DNA of 52,493 nucleotides from Nanobdellati archaeon (lineage in GTDB: Archaea > Nanobdellota > Nanobdellia > UBA10117): NCBI GenBank assembly GCA_016204275.1, contig JACQKZ010000014.1, forward strand, positions 1 to 52,493, written 5' to 3'. Under the pieces are notes generated by a model. That model worked only from the letters and a program-made list of their open reading frames with translations, was not told the origin of the DNA and did not search any database. Positions 1 to 9,045 of the stretch are shown in pieces. A program made the position numbers and the translations under genes. How positions within the stretch are numbered: the stretch's first letter is position 1; the number at the start of each line of letters is the position of its first letter.

Positions 1-210
1 ACAGATACAGATGGCGGCAAGAGTATAAATTTCGGCACGTGTACTGGCACGAATGGCACATTAACAGACGGCTGTACATTCTGGGTCGGCAACAATCAAC
101 AATATATTGTAGAACAGTACTGCTTAGCGGATGGCCAGTGCGGTTCTGACTATCGCGCATTCGATTGTTTCGCGATAGGCAAGGTCTGCCAGAACGGAGC
201 TTGCGTTTAG
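1..210 (+). CDS. C-terminal fragment of a Cys-rich secreted/surface protein (truncated by window start)
   Basis: Frame 1 open from base 1 to TAG at 208-210: TDTDGGKSINFGTCTGTNGTLTDGCTFWVG...CFAIGKVCQNGACV*; multiple Cys pairs. Confidence 0.6.
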   Translation, partial: TDTDGGKSINFGTCTGTNGTLTDGCTFWVGNNQQYIVEQYCLADGQCGSDYRAFDCFAIGKVCQNGACV

Positions 211-248
211 CTGAAAGGCTTAAAAGATTTTCTGTTTAGTATTTTTTT

Positions 249-623
249 ATGAAAGTCAGTCCATTCGAGGAAGTTAAAGTGCTCGATCAGGTCAAGCCTG
301 GCATATACAAGACAAAAAAACTGGCGGATGGAGTATCGCTGAAATCGAAGGAAGTAATAAAACAGGCCAGCAGTGTCATTCTTGCTGCGCGGGCGTGCGA
401 TGGAATGTTTTACCGCATCAATTCAGATATAGCAGAAACATTGTCTAAAAATGCGGATTTGCTAAAAAAAGGCTACATAAATGCAGTCCTCGAAGAGGCG
501 CTTCCTCTTAACGGAGTCCATGGTTCGCGTTTTGTAATATTTCACCCAAAAAACACAGATCAGGCATTCCTCCTTGGCGATGTCCAAACCGCGCTGAAAA
601 AGCTAACAAAAGTGTCATTATAG
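249..623 (+). CDS. hypothetical protein
   Basis: 124 aa ORF, good spacing with next gene, no recognised motif. Confidence 0.65.
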   Translation: MKVSPFEEVKVLDQVKPGIYKTKKLADGVSLKSKEVIKQASSVILAARACDGMFYRINSDIAETLSKNADLLKKGYINAVLEEALPLNGVHGSRFVIFHPKNTDQAFLLGDVQTALKKLTKVSL

Positions 624-657
624 AAAGTTTTTTAAACCCAATGTCCCCAAGCCAGCC

Positions 658-1050
658 ATGCAATCGAAACATATTGTTGAAAAAGTGAATGGGCAGGTAT
701 TTTTGCGGATGCAGCCATTGGAGGAGCAACCGCAGAATCACGTAGTTGCAATAATCCAGAATGTATCAAAACAAGTGTTAGTGAGCTACTTGGCAGTTTA
801 TGATTACTCTGGCCAGCTCCCGCACGGAACTACCGTAGGCCTGCAAGATGGGCTTTGCGGCGCGATTTATGAGGAAGATGGCAGTAAAAAAATTATAGTG
901 CAAAAAGATGTGGCACATGGGCGCGTGTTAGAAGGCGCAGTTGCAGATTCTCTGGAAAAATTTTCAAAATCTGTTGAGAAAGAAATGTGGTATGTATTCA
1001 GCAGGCACGCAACGCCAAGCGCAGCATTAGATGATATATTTTCAAACTAA
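658..1050 (+). CDS. hypothetical protein
   Basis: 130 aa ORF; plausible composition; no recognised family. Confidence 0.65.
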   Translation: MQSKHIVEKVNGQVFLRMQPLEEQPQNHVVAIIQNVSKQVLVSYLAVYDYSGQLPHGTTVGLQDGLCGAIYEEDGSKKIIVQKDVAHGRVLEGAVADSLEKFSKSVEKEMWYVFSRHATPSAALDDIFSN

Positions 1051-1051
1051 C

Positions 1052-1552
1052 TCAGTCAGACTTTTTTATTTCGTGGTGTGCCTTAACTAATCTCTTGTGT
1101 GCATGCACAAGCCTTGCAGCAAGAACTCGGATGGCCCTTTGGCTAACCCTTAGAAACCTGCCGGCCAGCCGTTCTTCCTTAACAAGAGCTTCTATTTCTT
1201 TTCCTTCTTTTATGAATACCGATTCGTGCAGCGTTTTTTGGACAAGCTCAGAGCCCTGGCCGAAATCCCTGAAGAATGCAAACGCCCGAAAGATAAGGTA
1301 AAAAGGAAAAACAGCCAGAATTTCAAGCCAGTAAAGTTTCACAAACTTTTTAACATCATGAATCCTGCGCCATTTCATAATCAAATCCAAAATAAAAATT
1401 AAAACAATTATGGCATCTGTGATTGTAACCCACGGTTCGTATTTGTCAAAATCAAAAAATACTTCCCCGATTATTAAAACAGCGAGCGCGATGACTGCCG
1501 GAAATACTAGGGCATCAATAAGCTGTTCAAGCCTTGAGATTCTAGTGGCCAT
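1052..1552 (-). CDS. membrane protein, ion-channel voltage-sensor-like
   Basis: TM segments with charged intervening residues (FILDLIMKWRRIHDVKKF, FYLIFRAFAFFRDFG) followed by coiled/amphipathic C-terminus. Confidence 0.6.
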   Translation of the reverse strand: MATRISRLEQLIDALVFPAVIALAVLIIGEVFFDFDKYEPWVTITDAIIVLIFILDLIMKWRRIHDVKKFVKLYWLEILAVFPFYLIFRAFAFFRDFGQGSELVQKTLHESVFIKEGKEIEALVKEERLAGRFLRVSQRAIRVLAARLVHAHKRLVKAHHEIKKSD

Positions 1553-1612
1553 AGCTTAAATTTAATTCGCACGTATATAAAACTTTATAACTATAATAAA
1601 ACACTCAAAGTT

Positions 1613-2611
1613 ATGGGTATTAACCTCAAAGACCTAGTAATTAAACATCCTATTCAGCTTGAAGACCTGAAGGGAAAGAAGCTGGCGGTTGATGCGTTTA
1701 ATATAATTTTTCAGTTTCTCTCGAGCATCCGGCAGGCCGATGGAACTCCGCTGAAGGATTCTAAGGGAAATGTTACCTCTCACCTTTCGGGTTTGTTTTA
1801 CAGAACGGCAAATTTTCTCGAGGCAGGAATAATGCCGTGCTTTGTGTTTGACGGGAAAGCGCCGGAGGAGAAGCAGGCCACACAGGAGGCCCGCGAAGCC
1901 GTTCGAGAGGGGGCGCGGGAAAAATATGCGGCTGCGCTGGAGAAGGGCGAGCTGGCAGAGGCAAAAAAATATGCGCAGCAGACTTCCAGACTGACTGGCG
2001 AGATGATTAACGAGGCAAAAGAACTCCTTGATGCGATGGGTGTGCCGTGGGTGCAGGCCTTGGCAGAGGGGGAGGCGCAGTGTTCCTACATGGCAAAAAA
2101 GGGGCACGTATGGGCGGCCGCGTCGCAGGATTATGATGCGCTGCTTTATGCAACCCCGCGCCTGATTCGGAATTTGTCAATTTCCGGAAAGAAAAAAATT
2201 GCAAACACATTGAAATACGAGAAGACACAGATTGAAATGATTGACTTGGCAGAGTGCCTTAACTATCTGGCCATGGACATTGATTCGCTGATTAAGGCCG
2301 CCCTGTTAATTGGAACAGATTACAACCCTGGCGGCGTGCAGGGGATCGGCCCGAAGACTGCGCTTAAAGTTGTGCGAGAGAAAAAGTTTGATGAGTACGC
2401 CGAGAAGATACCAAACTGGAAAAAATTATTTGACCTTTTCAAGAATCCACTAGTCACAACAGATTACAAGCTGGATTGGAAGCAGCCTGACGAGAAAAAA
2501 CTGAAAGAGATTCTGGTTGACAGGCATGACTTCAAGGAAGACAGGCTGGCTAGCACTGTAAAACGAATTACTGGCATTGACAGAGGGCAGAAGGGACTGG
2601 GCGAGTTCTGA
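1613..2611 (+). CDS. fen: flap endonuclease FEN1
   Basis: MGINLKDLV...KKLAVDAFNIIFQFLSSIRQ, EGEAQCSYMAKKGHVWAAASQDYDALLYATPRLIRNL, LIGTDYNPGGVQGIGPKTALKVV, C-terminal PIP-like QKGLGEF; TATA-like tatataaaa about 30 bp upstream. Confidence 0.97.
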   Translation: MGINLKDLVIKHPIQLEDLKGKKLAVDAFNIIFQFLSSIRQADGTPLKDSKGNVTSHLSGLFYRTANFLEAGIMPCFVFDGKAPEEKQATQEAREAVREGAREKYAAALEKGELAEAKKYAQQTSRLTGEMINEAKELLDAMGVPWVQALAEGEAQCSYMAKKGHVWAAASQDYDALLYATPRLIRNLSISGKKKIANTLKYEKTQIEMIDLAECLNYLAMDIDSLIKAALLIGTDYNPGGVQGIGPKTALKVVREKKFDEYAEKIPNWKKLFDLFKNPLVTTDYKLDWKQPDEKKLKEILVDRHDFKEDRLASTVKRITGIDRGQKGLGEF

Positions 2612-2613
2612 GT

Positions 2614-3042
2614 ATGAAACCAAAAATATTTATTTCATATAGATTTAGTGGCGAAAACAAAGAAAAATTAAAAAATACAATGCGGCAAATTCATAATGCT
2701 ATAGAGAAATCTGGTTGCAGTTGCTATTCAACAATTTTTGATAGTGATCAATTTGCCAACGAAAACTGGAGCGGCAAGAAAATTATGCAAAAATCATTTG
2801 GAGAAATTGATAGCTCAGACGTAGTTTTATTTTTAGTACAAAATAAAAAAATAAGTCCTGGCATGTTAGTAGAATTAGGCTATGTACTTGCCAAAGGCAA
2901 AAAATTGTTATTGGCAATTAATAAAAAAGTAACTGATAGTATATTTAGAAGACAAATTGCGGAAATAATTGAATTTAAAAGTTTGACCGATCTCAAAGGC
3001 AAGCTCTCAGAATTAAAGTGCGATTATACTAAACTCCCATAA
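2614..3042 (+). CDS. TIR-like / nucleoside 2-deoxyribosyltransferase-like domain protein
   Basis: N-term KIFISYRFSGE, SSDVVLFLVQNKKISPGMLVELGYVLAKGKKLLLAI typical of TIR/NDT-fold proteins; markedly more AT-rich than neighbours. Confidence 0.65.
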   Translation: MKPKIFISYRFSGENKEKLKNTMRQIHNAIEKSGCSCYSTIFDSDQFANENWSGKKIMQKSFGEIDSSDVVLFLVQNKKISPGMLVELGYVLAKGKKLLLAINKKVTDSIFRRQIAEIIEFKSLTDLKGKLSELKCDYTKLP

Positions 3043-4103
3043 TCTTTATTCTGCATCAGCACCCCATCAACATCTTTTTCGGTAACCCTTGCCAGCCTCT
3101 TCTTGTAAGTTTTCAAAAACCTTTCCAGCTCTTTGTATAACTTTTCTTTTAATTCTGAGCTGAGGATTTTTCCTTTTCTGTAATTTTTTTCTAACTTGTC
3201 TGCCTCAGTTTGGCTCAGGAAGTACGCAGTAAGATATTTTAGCGCGACGTCGTTTTCTGGAATTCCGCCGAGCTTCCTATGCTCTGCCAAGCTTTGCCGG
3301 CCACCAGAAAATGCGCGCATCACTTTCTTTTTTACGGATTGCAGGTCTTCGTCCAAGAAAATTGCGGACTCCGGGCGGGACTTTGACATTTTCTCACCAT
3401 CAATTCCCGGCAGGAGAACGGAGCAAACCTCTGCAGGCTTCGGCAGATTAAACTTCGCTGCAAGGTCGCGAGAGATGCGGATGTATGGATCTTGATCTAG
3501 GCCGACTGGAACTAAAACTTCCTTGTATCCAAGAACGAGCGGGAGTAGGATGTGCGCCGCTTGGACAACCGGGTAGAAAAACATTCCCGAATTTGTGTCA
3601 TCACCATAACCATAGACTGCTTTGATTGTCGAGCCAGTCACTTTTTTTGAAAGTTTTATCGCTAAATTATAGATGTTTGTGTAAATCTGGTCAATGTAGA
3701 CATGCGTCTTCTTCGGGTCAAATCCCAAGGCAAGCAGTTCTTTTACCAGATGCCTCGCATTCTGCAATGCTTCTTTCTGTGTCTCAACCTTGCCGACAAC
3801 GTAAGATTCATCATCGGATATTGGGATGAACGAGTGCACGCCATATTTTTTCTGGAAGAACAAGTGCACGTCTAAAAATGATTTATGACCTAAATGAATT
3901 TTAGAGCTTGGGTTGAAGCCCGATATTATCGCGACTCGCTCGCCCTTTTTTAATTTTGATAAAAACAAATCCAAATCGCGGTGCGAGAACAGCAGTCCAG
4001 ATTGGAAACCCCGGAAGGCAGGCAGGCCCTTCAGCTCAGCAGTGTAGCTAAGCCCGAAGTCTTTCATTAACTGCTTTTGGTCTGCATCTGGTTGAAGTTT
4101 CAT
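3024..4103 (-). CDS. trpS: tryptophanyl-tRNA synthetase
   Basis: Class I aaRS signatures HLGHK and KMSKS; archaeal/eukaryotic TrpRS-type DDTNSGMFFYPVVQAAHILLP. Confidence 0.88.
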   Translation of the reverse strand: MKLQPDADQKQLMKDFGLSYTAELKGLPAFRGFQSGLLFSHRDLDLFLSKLKKGERVAIISGFNPSSKIHLGHKSFLDVHLFFQKKYGVHSFIPISDDESYVVGKVETQKEALQNARHLVKELLALGFDPKKTHVYIDQIYTNIYNLAIKLSKKVTGSTIKAVYGYGDDTNSGMFFYPVVQAAHILLPLVLGYKEVLVPVGLDQDPYIRISRDLAAKFNLPKPAEVCSVLLPGIDGEKMSKSRPESAIFLDEDLQSVKKKVMRAFSGGRQSLAEHRKLGGIPENDVALKYLTAYFLSQTEADKLEKNYRKGKILSSELKEKLYKELERFLKTYKKRLARVTEKDVDGVLMQNKDYGSLV

Positions 4104-5056
4104 ATCTTATCACTCTTGTTATTGTTTATTAATGTTTGCCTTACGCGCTCAACTTCTTGCATAAATTCCCTTACGCGGGTTTCAGATATTCTATAATCAT
4201 ATGGCTTAACATTTCTTTCTCCCGCGACTTTCTCACCTTCTTTCAGGCTTGTGCTGACTATTGCGCCGTCCGCGTATTTGAAAAGTTCTAAAACGTTTTC
4301 TTTATCAACGCCGCTGCCCAGCAAGATTGGAAAATCTCCTGCGGCACTTCTGGCTTCTCTCAGTTTCTCCATGTTCGGCGCATCTCCAGTCCACCTTCCC
4401 GTCAGGATGATAGCATCCGCCCCCGACTCAATGGCCTGCTTTGTGGAAAGCGCCATGGTTTTAGTTTTATCCAGCATTTCGGCATGTTTGACTTGTACAT
4501 CTGCGAAAATTGCAACGCCCTCCGCGCCAATGCTTCTGCGATACTCAATAACATCTTTTGCGTTGCCACAAATATCACCAAAGTCTGTTTTAACATCGTC
4601 CACAAAAACAGGCACACGTATGAATTTTGCGCCAATCACCTTTGCAATTGCCAGAGCAGCACGATAATCATTAAATAAAACACTTACGCCGATTGGTAAA
4701 TTAGTTTTTTTCCTGATTTCTGCGCCGAAATACGCCATCATCGCAATTGTTTCCGGGCCGACGTTTATCTTGTGCGGGAAGTCGTAGTTGTTTTCTATTA
4801 TTATTCCATCTACACCAATGCCTGCGTGACGCAGTTCATATTCATCTGCACTAATGCCACCATATGTTAAAACTAAGTGGCGCTCTTCATCAGTCAATTT
4901 TCCCATATTTTTGGCTAGAAATGCTTCTAAATCAAAATTAGCCTTTTCTAATATTGCGTCTTTGCTAGTGAAGCCAGCATATCCTAACATTGGCGAGAAA
5001 TGCAGTGCACCGATTATCGGTTTTTTGATTCCAAATATTTTTTCAAGTGTTTTCAT
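4100..5056 (-). CDS. BtpA/SgcQ family TIM-barrel protein
   Basis: PIIGALHFSPMLGY, GVDGIIIENNYDFP, IGVSVLFNDYRAALAIA, DAIILTGRWTGDAP typical of BtpA family. Confidence 0.85.
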   Translation of the reverse strand: MKTLEKIFGIKKPIIGALHFSPMLGYAGFTSKDAILEKANFDLEAFLAKNMGKLTDEERHLVLTYGGISADEYELRHAGIGVDGIIIENNYDFPHKINVGPETIAMMAYFGAEIRKKTNLPIGVSVLFNDYRAALAIAKVIGAKFIRVPVFVDDVKTDFGDICGNAKDVIEYRRSIGAEGVAIFADVQVKHAEMLDKTKTMALSTKQAIESGADAIILTGRWTGDAPNMEKLREARSAAGDFPILLGSGVDKENVLELFKYADGAIVSTSLKEGEKVAGERNVKPYDYRISETRVREFMQEVERVRQTLINNNKSDKI

Positions 5057-5315
5057 TTTTTACTCCTAACCGTTCTTCTAACGCACGAATACTATGGATA
5101 CTGTTAATTGATATTTCTGCCCGCTCGAAATTATATTTCTGAGCGTGAGCTACATCGCTGCCCAACAGAACAACTTCGCGCAAGTCAAATGTTACTCCGC
5201 GCTCCAGCACTAATTTTCCATTTTTTATTTCTTTTGCAGTGCCATGATAACCGACGTGCATAACTTGCACAAAATATTCATCGCCATAAACCACACGTAC
5301 GCCATTAATTTCCAT
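5043..5315 (-). CDS. hypothetical protein
   Basis: 90 aa ORF overlapping both neighbours by short stretches, operon-like. Confidence 0.6.
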   Translation of the reverse strand: MEINGVRVVYGDEYFVQVMHVGYHGTAKEIKNGKLVLERGVTFDLREVVLLGSDVAHAQKYNFERAEISINSIHSIRALEERLGVKNENT

Positions 5316-5532
5316 TTTTCACTTCCTCTTTAATAAAAGATCCTAATTTTGTAAAATACAGTGGCAGGCCATTCTCAAACTCAACCAGCCCAATAGAACG
5401 CAAATGTTTCAGAATGTGTTTGACTGTAGATTGTGGATAATTCTTAGAAAGCTCACGCACAATTGCCGAAAAAGTTTTGTTTTGATAATTAGAAACACAA
5501 CTAAATATTTCAAGCTGTCTTTTGGTGAGCAC
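5305..5532 (-). CDS. winged-helix DNA-binding protein
   Basis: LTKRQLEIFSCVSNYQNKTFSAIVRELSKNYPQSTVKHILKHLRSIGLVE helix-turn-helix/wing pattern. Confidence 0.6.
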   Translation of the reverse strand: MLTKRQLEIFSCVSNYQNKTFSAIVRELSKNYPQSTVKHILKHLRSIGLVEFENGLPLYFTKLGSFIKEEVKNGN

Positions 5533-5703
5533 TCTTTCTACAAATGTTTTCAGTCCTGTGCCACCGATATGACGAACCTCTTAATTGAAGTTCGCCTTTT
5601 GTTTGTTTCATAAATTAACCTGTTTGTTACTGTATATAAAGCTTCTGGATAACATTTTTGCCCTTGAAAATGTTTTAAACCTTGACCTTTCTAAAATATG
5701 TGT

Positions 5704-5967
5704 GGGGTCGTAGTTCAATCCGGTAGAATGGCCGCCTCCAGGTACAGCCCCTTTCTTTTTGAAAAAGAAAGGTGCTCTACGAAACCGCCAAAGAAAACGG
5801 TGGGTTCCATGAACCCACAAAGCGCGTTTCGCAGGAGATAGCGGCTGATCTTGGTTCAAAGCGGACTCTGTACGCTTTCGTATGAAATCGCTGATTTCAG
5901 ACGTTCCGCTAAAACTGCGGTTTTAGCGTTATCAGCGAACAGGTTCGATGCAAATCCTGGCGACCCC
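5704..5967 (+). tRNA. tRNA-Trp (anticodon CCA at 5738-5740) with intron at 37/38 and a second insertion in the T arm
   Basis: Acceptor GGGGTCG (5704-5710)/CGACCCC (5961-5967); D stem GTTC/GAAT; anticodon stem GCCGC (5731-5735)/GCGGC (5841-5845); loop CTCCAG. Intron 5742-5839 inferred from BHB: exon CTCC pairs intron GGAG (5834-5837), bulges AG^G and AT^A. T-stem CCTGG near 3' end. Confidence 0.75.
5742..5839 (+). other. predicted archaeal tRNA intron (98 nt) in tRNA-Trp
   Basis: Bulge-helix-bulge-like junctions; intron carries hairpins CCTTTCTTTTT/GAAAAAGAAAGG (5750-5772) and GTGGGTTC-CAT-GAACCCAC (5800-5818). Confidence 0.65.
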
Positions 5968-6023
5968 ACTCATAAATTAAATATAGCATGCAACGCATTT
6001 TGGCGCTACCCCATATTAAAATT

Positions 6024-6623
6024 CTATATTTTTAGATATTTTTGTACAAGCTTATATACAGCATAAAAAATAAAGTATCCGGCAATCACATCCACAGTGT
6101 AATGTATTTTTATCAGCAAAATGTCAACCGCAATCAAGGCAGAAAACAGGAAAAGCAAATATCTAAGATTTTTATTAGTTGTGATAAGTGCAGCAGCAAA
6201 CGGCAGCGCCGCATGTGCTGACGGAAATAAGTCGTTGTCAAACTCGAAGCCGTCAACCAGTCTCGGTGGCCGGCCAGCGGGGGCTTCAAGCAAAGTAACA
6301 GAAAACATCAAAACCCGCAGCAAAAGCGCAAAGCCAAACACGTAATGATATTGTGCGAACTTTGCTGGCTCTTTAAACAAAAACCAGAAAAACAAGAACA
6401 AAAGTATCAAAACAAAACCATACAAATAAAAGCCGATTGTCAGAGGGTTGTGCACAGTCGGCAATAGGTCTAACACAAAATCTTTCGAAGGCTCAGCAGG
6501 AAATTTCTGTAAATATCTGCCAGCCAAAATCCAAAGAGCGATTGAAATAAGTGTGAGCGACAGCGAAGCAATAAATGCATTTCTATATTTAGCGTTTTTT
6601 ATTAATTCAAAAAGTTTTATCAT
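6024..6623 (-). CDS. PAP2-superfamily membrane phosphatase
   Basis: LFPSAHAALPFAAAL ... KIHYTVDVIAGYF, multiple TM helices. Confidence 0.85.
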   Translation of the reverse strand: MIKLFELIKNAKYRNAFIASLSLTLISIALWILAGRYLQKFPAEPSKDFVLDLLPTVHNPLTIGFYLYGFVLILLFLFFWFLFKEPAKFAQYHYVFGFALLLRVLMFSVTLLEAPAGRPPRLVDGFEFDNDLFPSAHAALPFAAALITTNKNLRYLLFLFSALIAVDILLIKIHYTVDVIAGYFIFYAVYKLVQKYLKI

Positions 6624-7672
6624 TTTATTTTTACATCAAACACATATCGCCATGTTTTTGGCGCATACGAGCCAGCCTTCAGCACGCGCAGTATCTTGGC
6701 ATGCCTACCTTCTTTTTCAGCAATTTTTTTAATCTTTTCCTCAGCATCGTTCAGCTTATCCTCGCGCACAAAGGCATAAAAGTGTATAGTGCTATTTTTG
6801 TTTGCGTATTTAATTGCTAATTCTAAAAAATCCCAGCTTTTTTCCGGGAATGGCATTATTATCCGGTCAAATTTTTGGCCAAGTTTTGGCAGAACTTCGT
6901 TAACGTCGCCCAAAACAGGATTTATGGCAAACCCGAGCCTGTTCAGCCGTATATTTTCTTCCATAAATTTAAACGCGTCGGGATTTATTTCGATTGCGGT
7001 TATCTGAGTGTTCTGATTTTTGCTGGCAATTACAAGCGCAAATGGCCCAATGCCCGCAAACATAACTAGGATCTGTTCGCCATTTTTGACAAGGCCAGCC
7101 ACGCGTTCGCGTTCGCGTGAACTCCTTGGCGAAAAATATGCCTTTCCAAGGTCAGTATGCATCATAAGCCCGCCTTCCTTGTGCATTGTTTCCAGCCTTC
7201 GTTCTCCGGTAAGTATCTCATATTTTCGCAACCGGTATTCTTCATCAGCAGAGCCAACCTTGCCCATTTTTCTTGCTACGACGCCGATGTATGGGAACGC
7301 GCGCTTGAACGCCCATGCTATGCTGACTGCCAGCCTGTCAAGCCTTGGCGGAATCTCTAGGATTGCAATGTCGCCGATAACATCATAGCTGCGCACAAGC
7401 TCGCCAATCTGTTCTTCCGTAAGTATGTTTTTGAGAAGGTGTTTTAAATCAGTCTGGTGCGGCGGAATTTTCTGCAGATTTTTTTCCTCAAACTTCGAGC
7501 CAGGAAATTTTTTCAAAAGAATGTGTTTGTCAAACCGGCCGGCAATCGGCAGAATCAAATACATCTTCTCCGTTTTTCCAATTAGCCGCTCGGTGTCAAG
7601 CCAGCCCTTCTCCCGCAGGAATTGCTTGGCATCTTCACCGTGTATTTTTTTGACTTTAAGACAAACGACCAT
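6620..7672 (-). CDS. trm5: tRNA (guanine37-N1)-methyltransferase Trm5-like
   Basis: FAGIGPFALVIASKNQNTQITAIEINPDAFKFMEENIRLNRL, GDVNEVLPKLGQKFDRIIMPFPEKSWDFL; archaeal Trm5 layout. Confidence 0.85.
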   Translation of the reverse strand: MVVCLKVKKIHGEDAKQFLREKGWLDTERLIGKTEKMYLILPIAGRFDKHILLKKFPGSKFEEKNLQKIPPHQTDLKHLLKNILTEEQIGELVRSYDVIGDIAILEIPPRLDRLAVSIAWAFKRAFPYIGVVARKMGKVGSADEEYRLRKYEILTGERRLETMHKEGGLMMHTDLGKAYFSPRSSRERERVAGLVKNGEQILVMFAGIGPFALVIASKNQNTQITAIEINPDAFKFMEENIRLNRLGFAINPVLGDVNEVLPKLGQKFDRIIMPFPEKSWDFLELAIKYANKNSTIHFYAFVREDKLNDAEEKIKKIAEKEGRHAKILRVLKAGSYAPKTWRYVFDVKIK

Positions 7673-7702
7673 AAAATTCTTACTAAACGCCGATTTAAAA
7701 CT

Positions 7703-9001
7703 TTAAGCCTGAAGGGCAGGCAACGCCATCTCTGCCCTTGCAAGCTCAGGCAGCAATTGCTCAGCCATACTAATCGATTTATCGAGTTTTTGTAAAATAG
7801 ATATTTTTGTCTTACTGTTGGGCAGCCTTAGCAAAGCAGCCCTCAGCCTGCCGTCCTCGCTTTTGCCAACAGAAACAATTGATCTTAGTATATTTGAAAT
7901 TGCAAGAAATGCATTTCTTTTGATGTTTATGTTAATATTCTTTTTTTCGGATTGGTATGTGTTCATCGCCCGTTCAACAGATAAAAATAAATTTTGCGAT
8001 GTTTGTATGTCTGCAAGGCTGAGCACGCGCTTAATATCAGTATCTTTTGATTCTGTTTTAAGAACGTTTTTAAGCGCGTTGGTTAATTGTTTGAGCGCGG
8101 TGCCAAGTTCATAGTCTACTTTGTCAATCGCGCGCGCAGTTTGCTCTTCCCATGCAAGCCTGGCCTTTTCAGCTTCCAATCGCTGAAGCTCAGCCCGCTC
8201 TTTTGTAATATCTTGTTCTTCAGCGGCTAAAAATTGTCCCAGGGCAGCGGCCTCCTGTTGCTCAGAAAATCCGCGCCTGCGTTCCTGTGCTACCACACGC
8301 TGTTCAACAACAGCCATTTGTTTTGCCATTCCTTTTTGTATCTGTTGCATAACCTGCTGCCTTGTTTTTGCAGTAATTTTTATAGACATCTGGCCCTGTT
8401 TTTGCTGCTGGGCCAGCCGATTGATAAACTGAAGTTCTCTCTGTTTTCTTTGCTCTTCCATTTGTATGCGTTGCAGCTTTTGCCGCAGCAGTTGTACCCG
8501 CGCGTTTTGGCCAATTTTTTCTGCTGTTGTTATTTCGCTGTTTATATCTTTTATTTTTTTCTGCGCGTCTTTCAGTTCCGCGCTCTTTTGTTTTTTAATC
8601 GCAGCCAATGCCTTCGCGGCACGATTGGAAAGTCGGGCTTCTCCCTTGCCAGCCGTAGCAGCTCTTTTTTCAGCAGCCATTGCCGGCCCAGCAGCGCCGG
8701 CAGCTTCCGCCCTGCTTGCCTGCGCATCGGAGGCGGCTTCCACTTGCGCGTCTCTTGCGGCGCTGCCTTCTTCTGACAATGCTTCCTCATCTTCATAAAT
8801 TTCTTTTTTTTCAGTTTCTAAACCAAATCTTGCCAGCCTCTCCTCTCTGTTTTCAGCCCTTGCCTCGCTGCTAACCGCGCCGGCCAGCCCGCGCATACCT
8901 CTTGTCAGCGCCCATGTCAGCGCAATAACCACACCAAAAATTCCAAAGCCGCCAAGAGCCCATACCGCACCACCTCCAAAAATATCGACAGGGAAAGCCA
9001 T
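7703..9001 (-). CDS. membrane-anchored coiled-coil protein
   Basis: N-terminal TM (GAVWALGGFGIFGVVIALTWALT), long Ala/Lys/Gln/Glu-rich coiled coil. Confidence 0.75.
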   Translation of the reverse strand: MAFPVDIFGGGAVWALGGFGIFGVVIALTWALTRGMRGLAGAVSSEARAENREERLARFGLETEKKEIYEDEEALSEEGSAARDAQVEAASDAQASRAEAAGAAGPAMAAEKRAATAGKGEARLSNRAAKALAAIKKQKSAELKDAQKKIKDINSEITTAEKIGQNARVQLLRQKLQRIQMEEQRKQRELQFINRLAQQQKQGQMSIKITAKTRQQVMQQIQKGMAKQMAVVEQRVVAQERRRGFSEQQEAAALGQFLAAEEQDITKERAELQRLEAEKARLAWEEQTARAIDKVDYELGTALKQLTNALKNVLKTESKDTDIKRVLSLADIQTSQNLFLSVERAMNTYQSEKKNININIKRNAFLAISNILRSIVSVGKSEDGRLRAALLRLPNSKTKISILQKLDKSISMAEQLLPELARAEMALPALQA

Positions 9002-9045
9002 GTCTTATTAACCTGGCTCATATTTAAAAACCTTATATCTGGATT

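Noticed and set aside
1634-2228. Minus-strand ORFs inside FEN1
   Set aside because: Antisense to a confidently identified FEN1 gene.
5608-6066. ORFs 5608..5859(-) and 5851..6066(+)
   Set aside because: They overlap the tRNA-Trp gene and its insertions; no protein-like features.
8234-8874. Plus-strand ORFs (180 aa, 110 aa, 64 aa) opposite the coiled-coil gene
   Set aside because: Antisense to a strong 432-aa ORF; compositions reflect reverse complement of Ala/Gln/Lys-rich coding.
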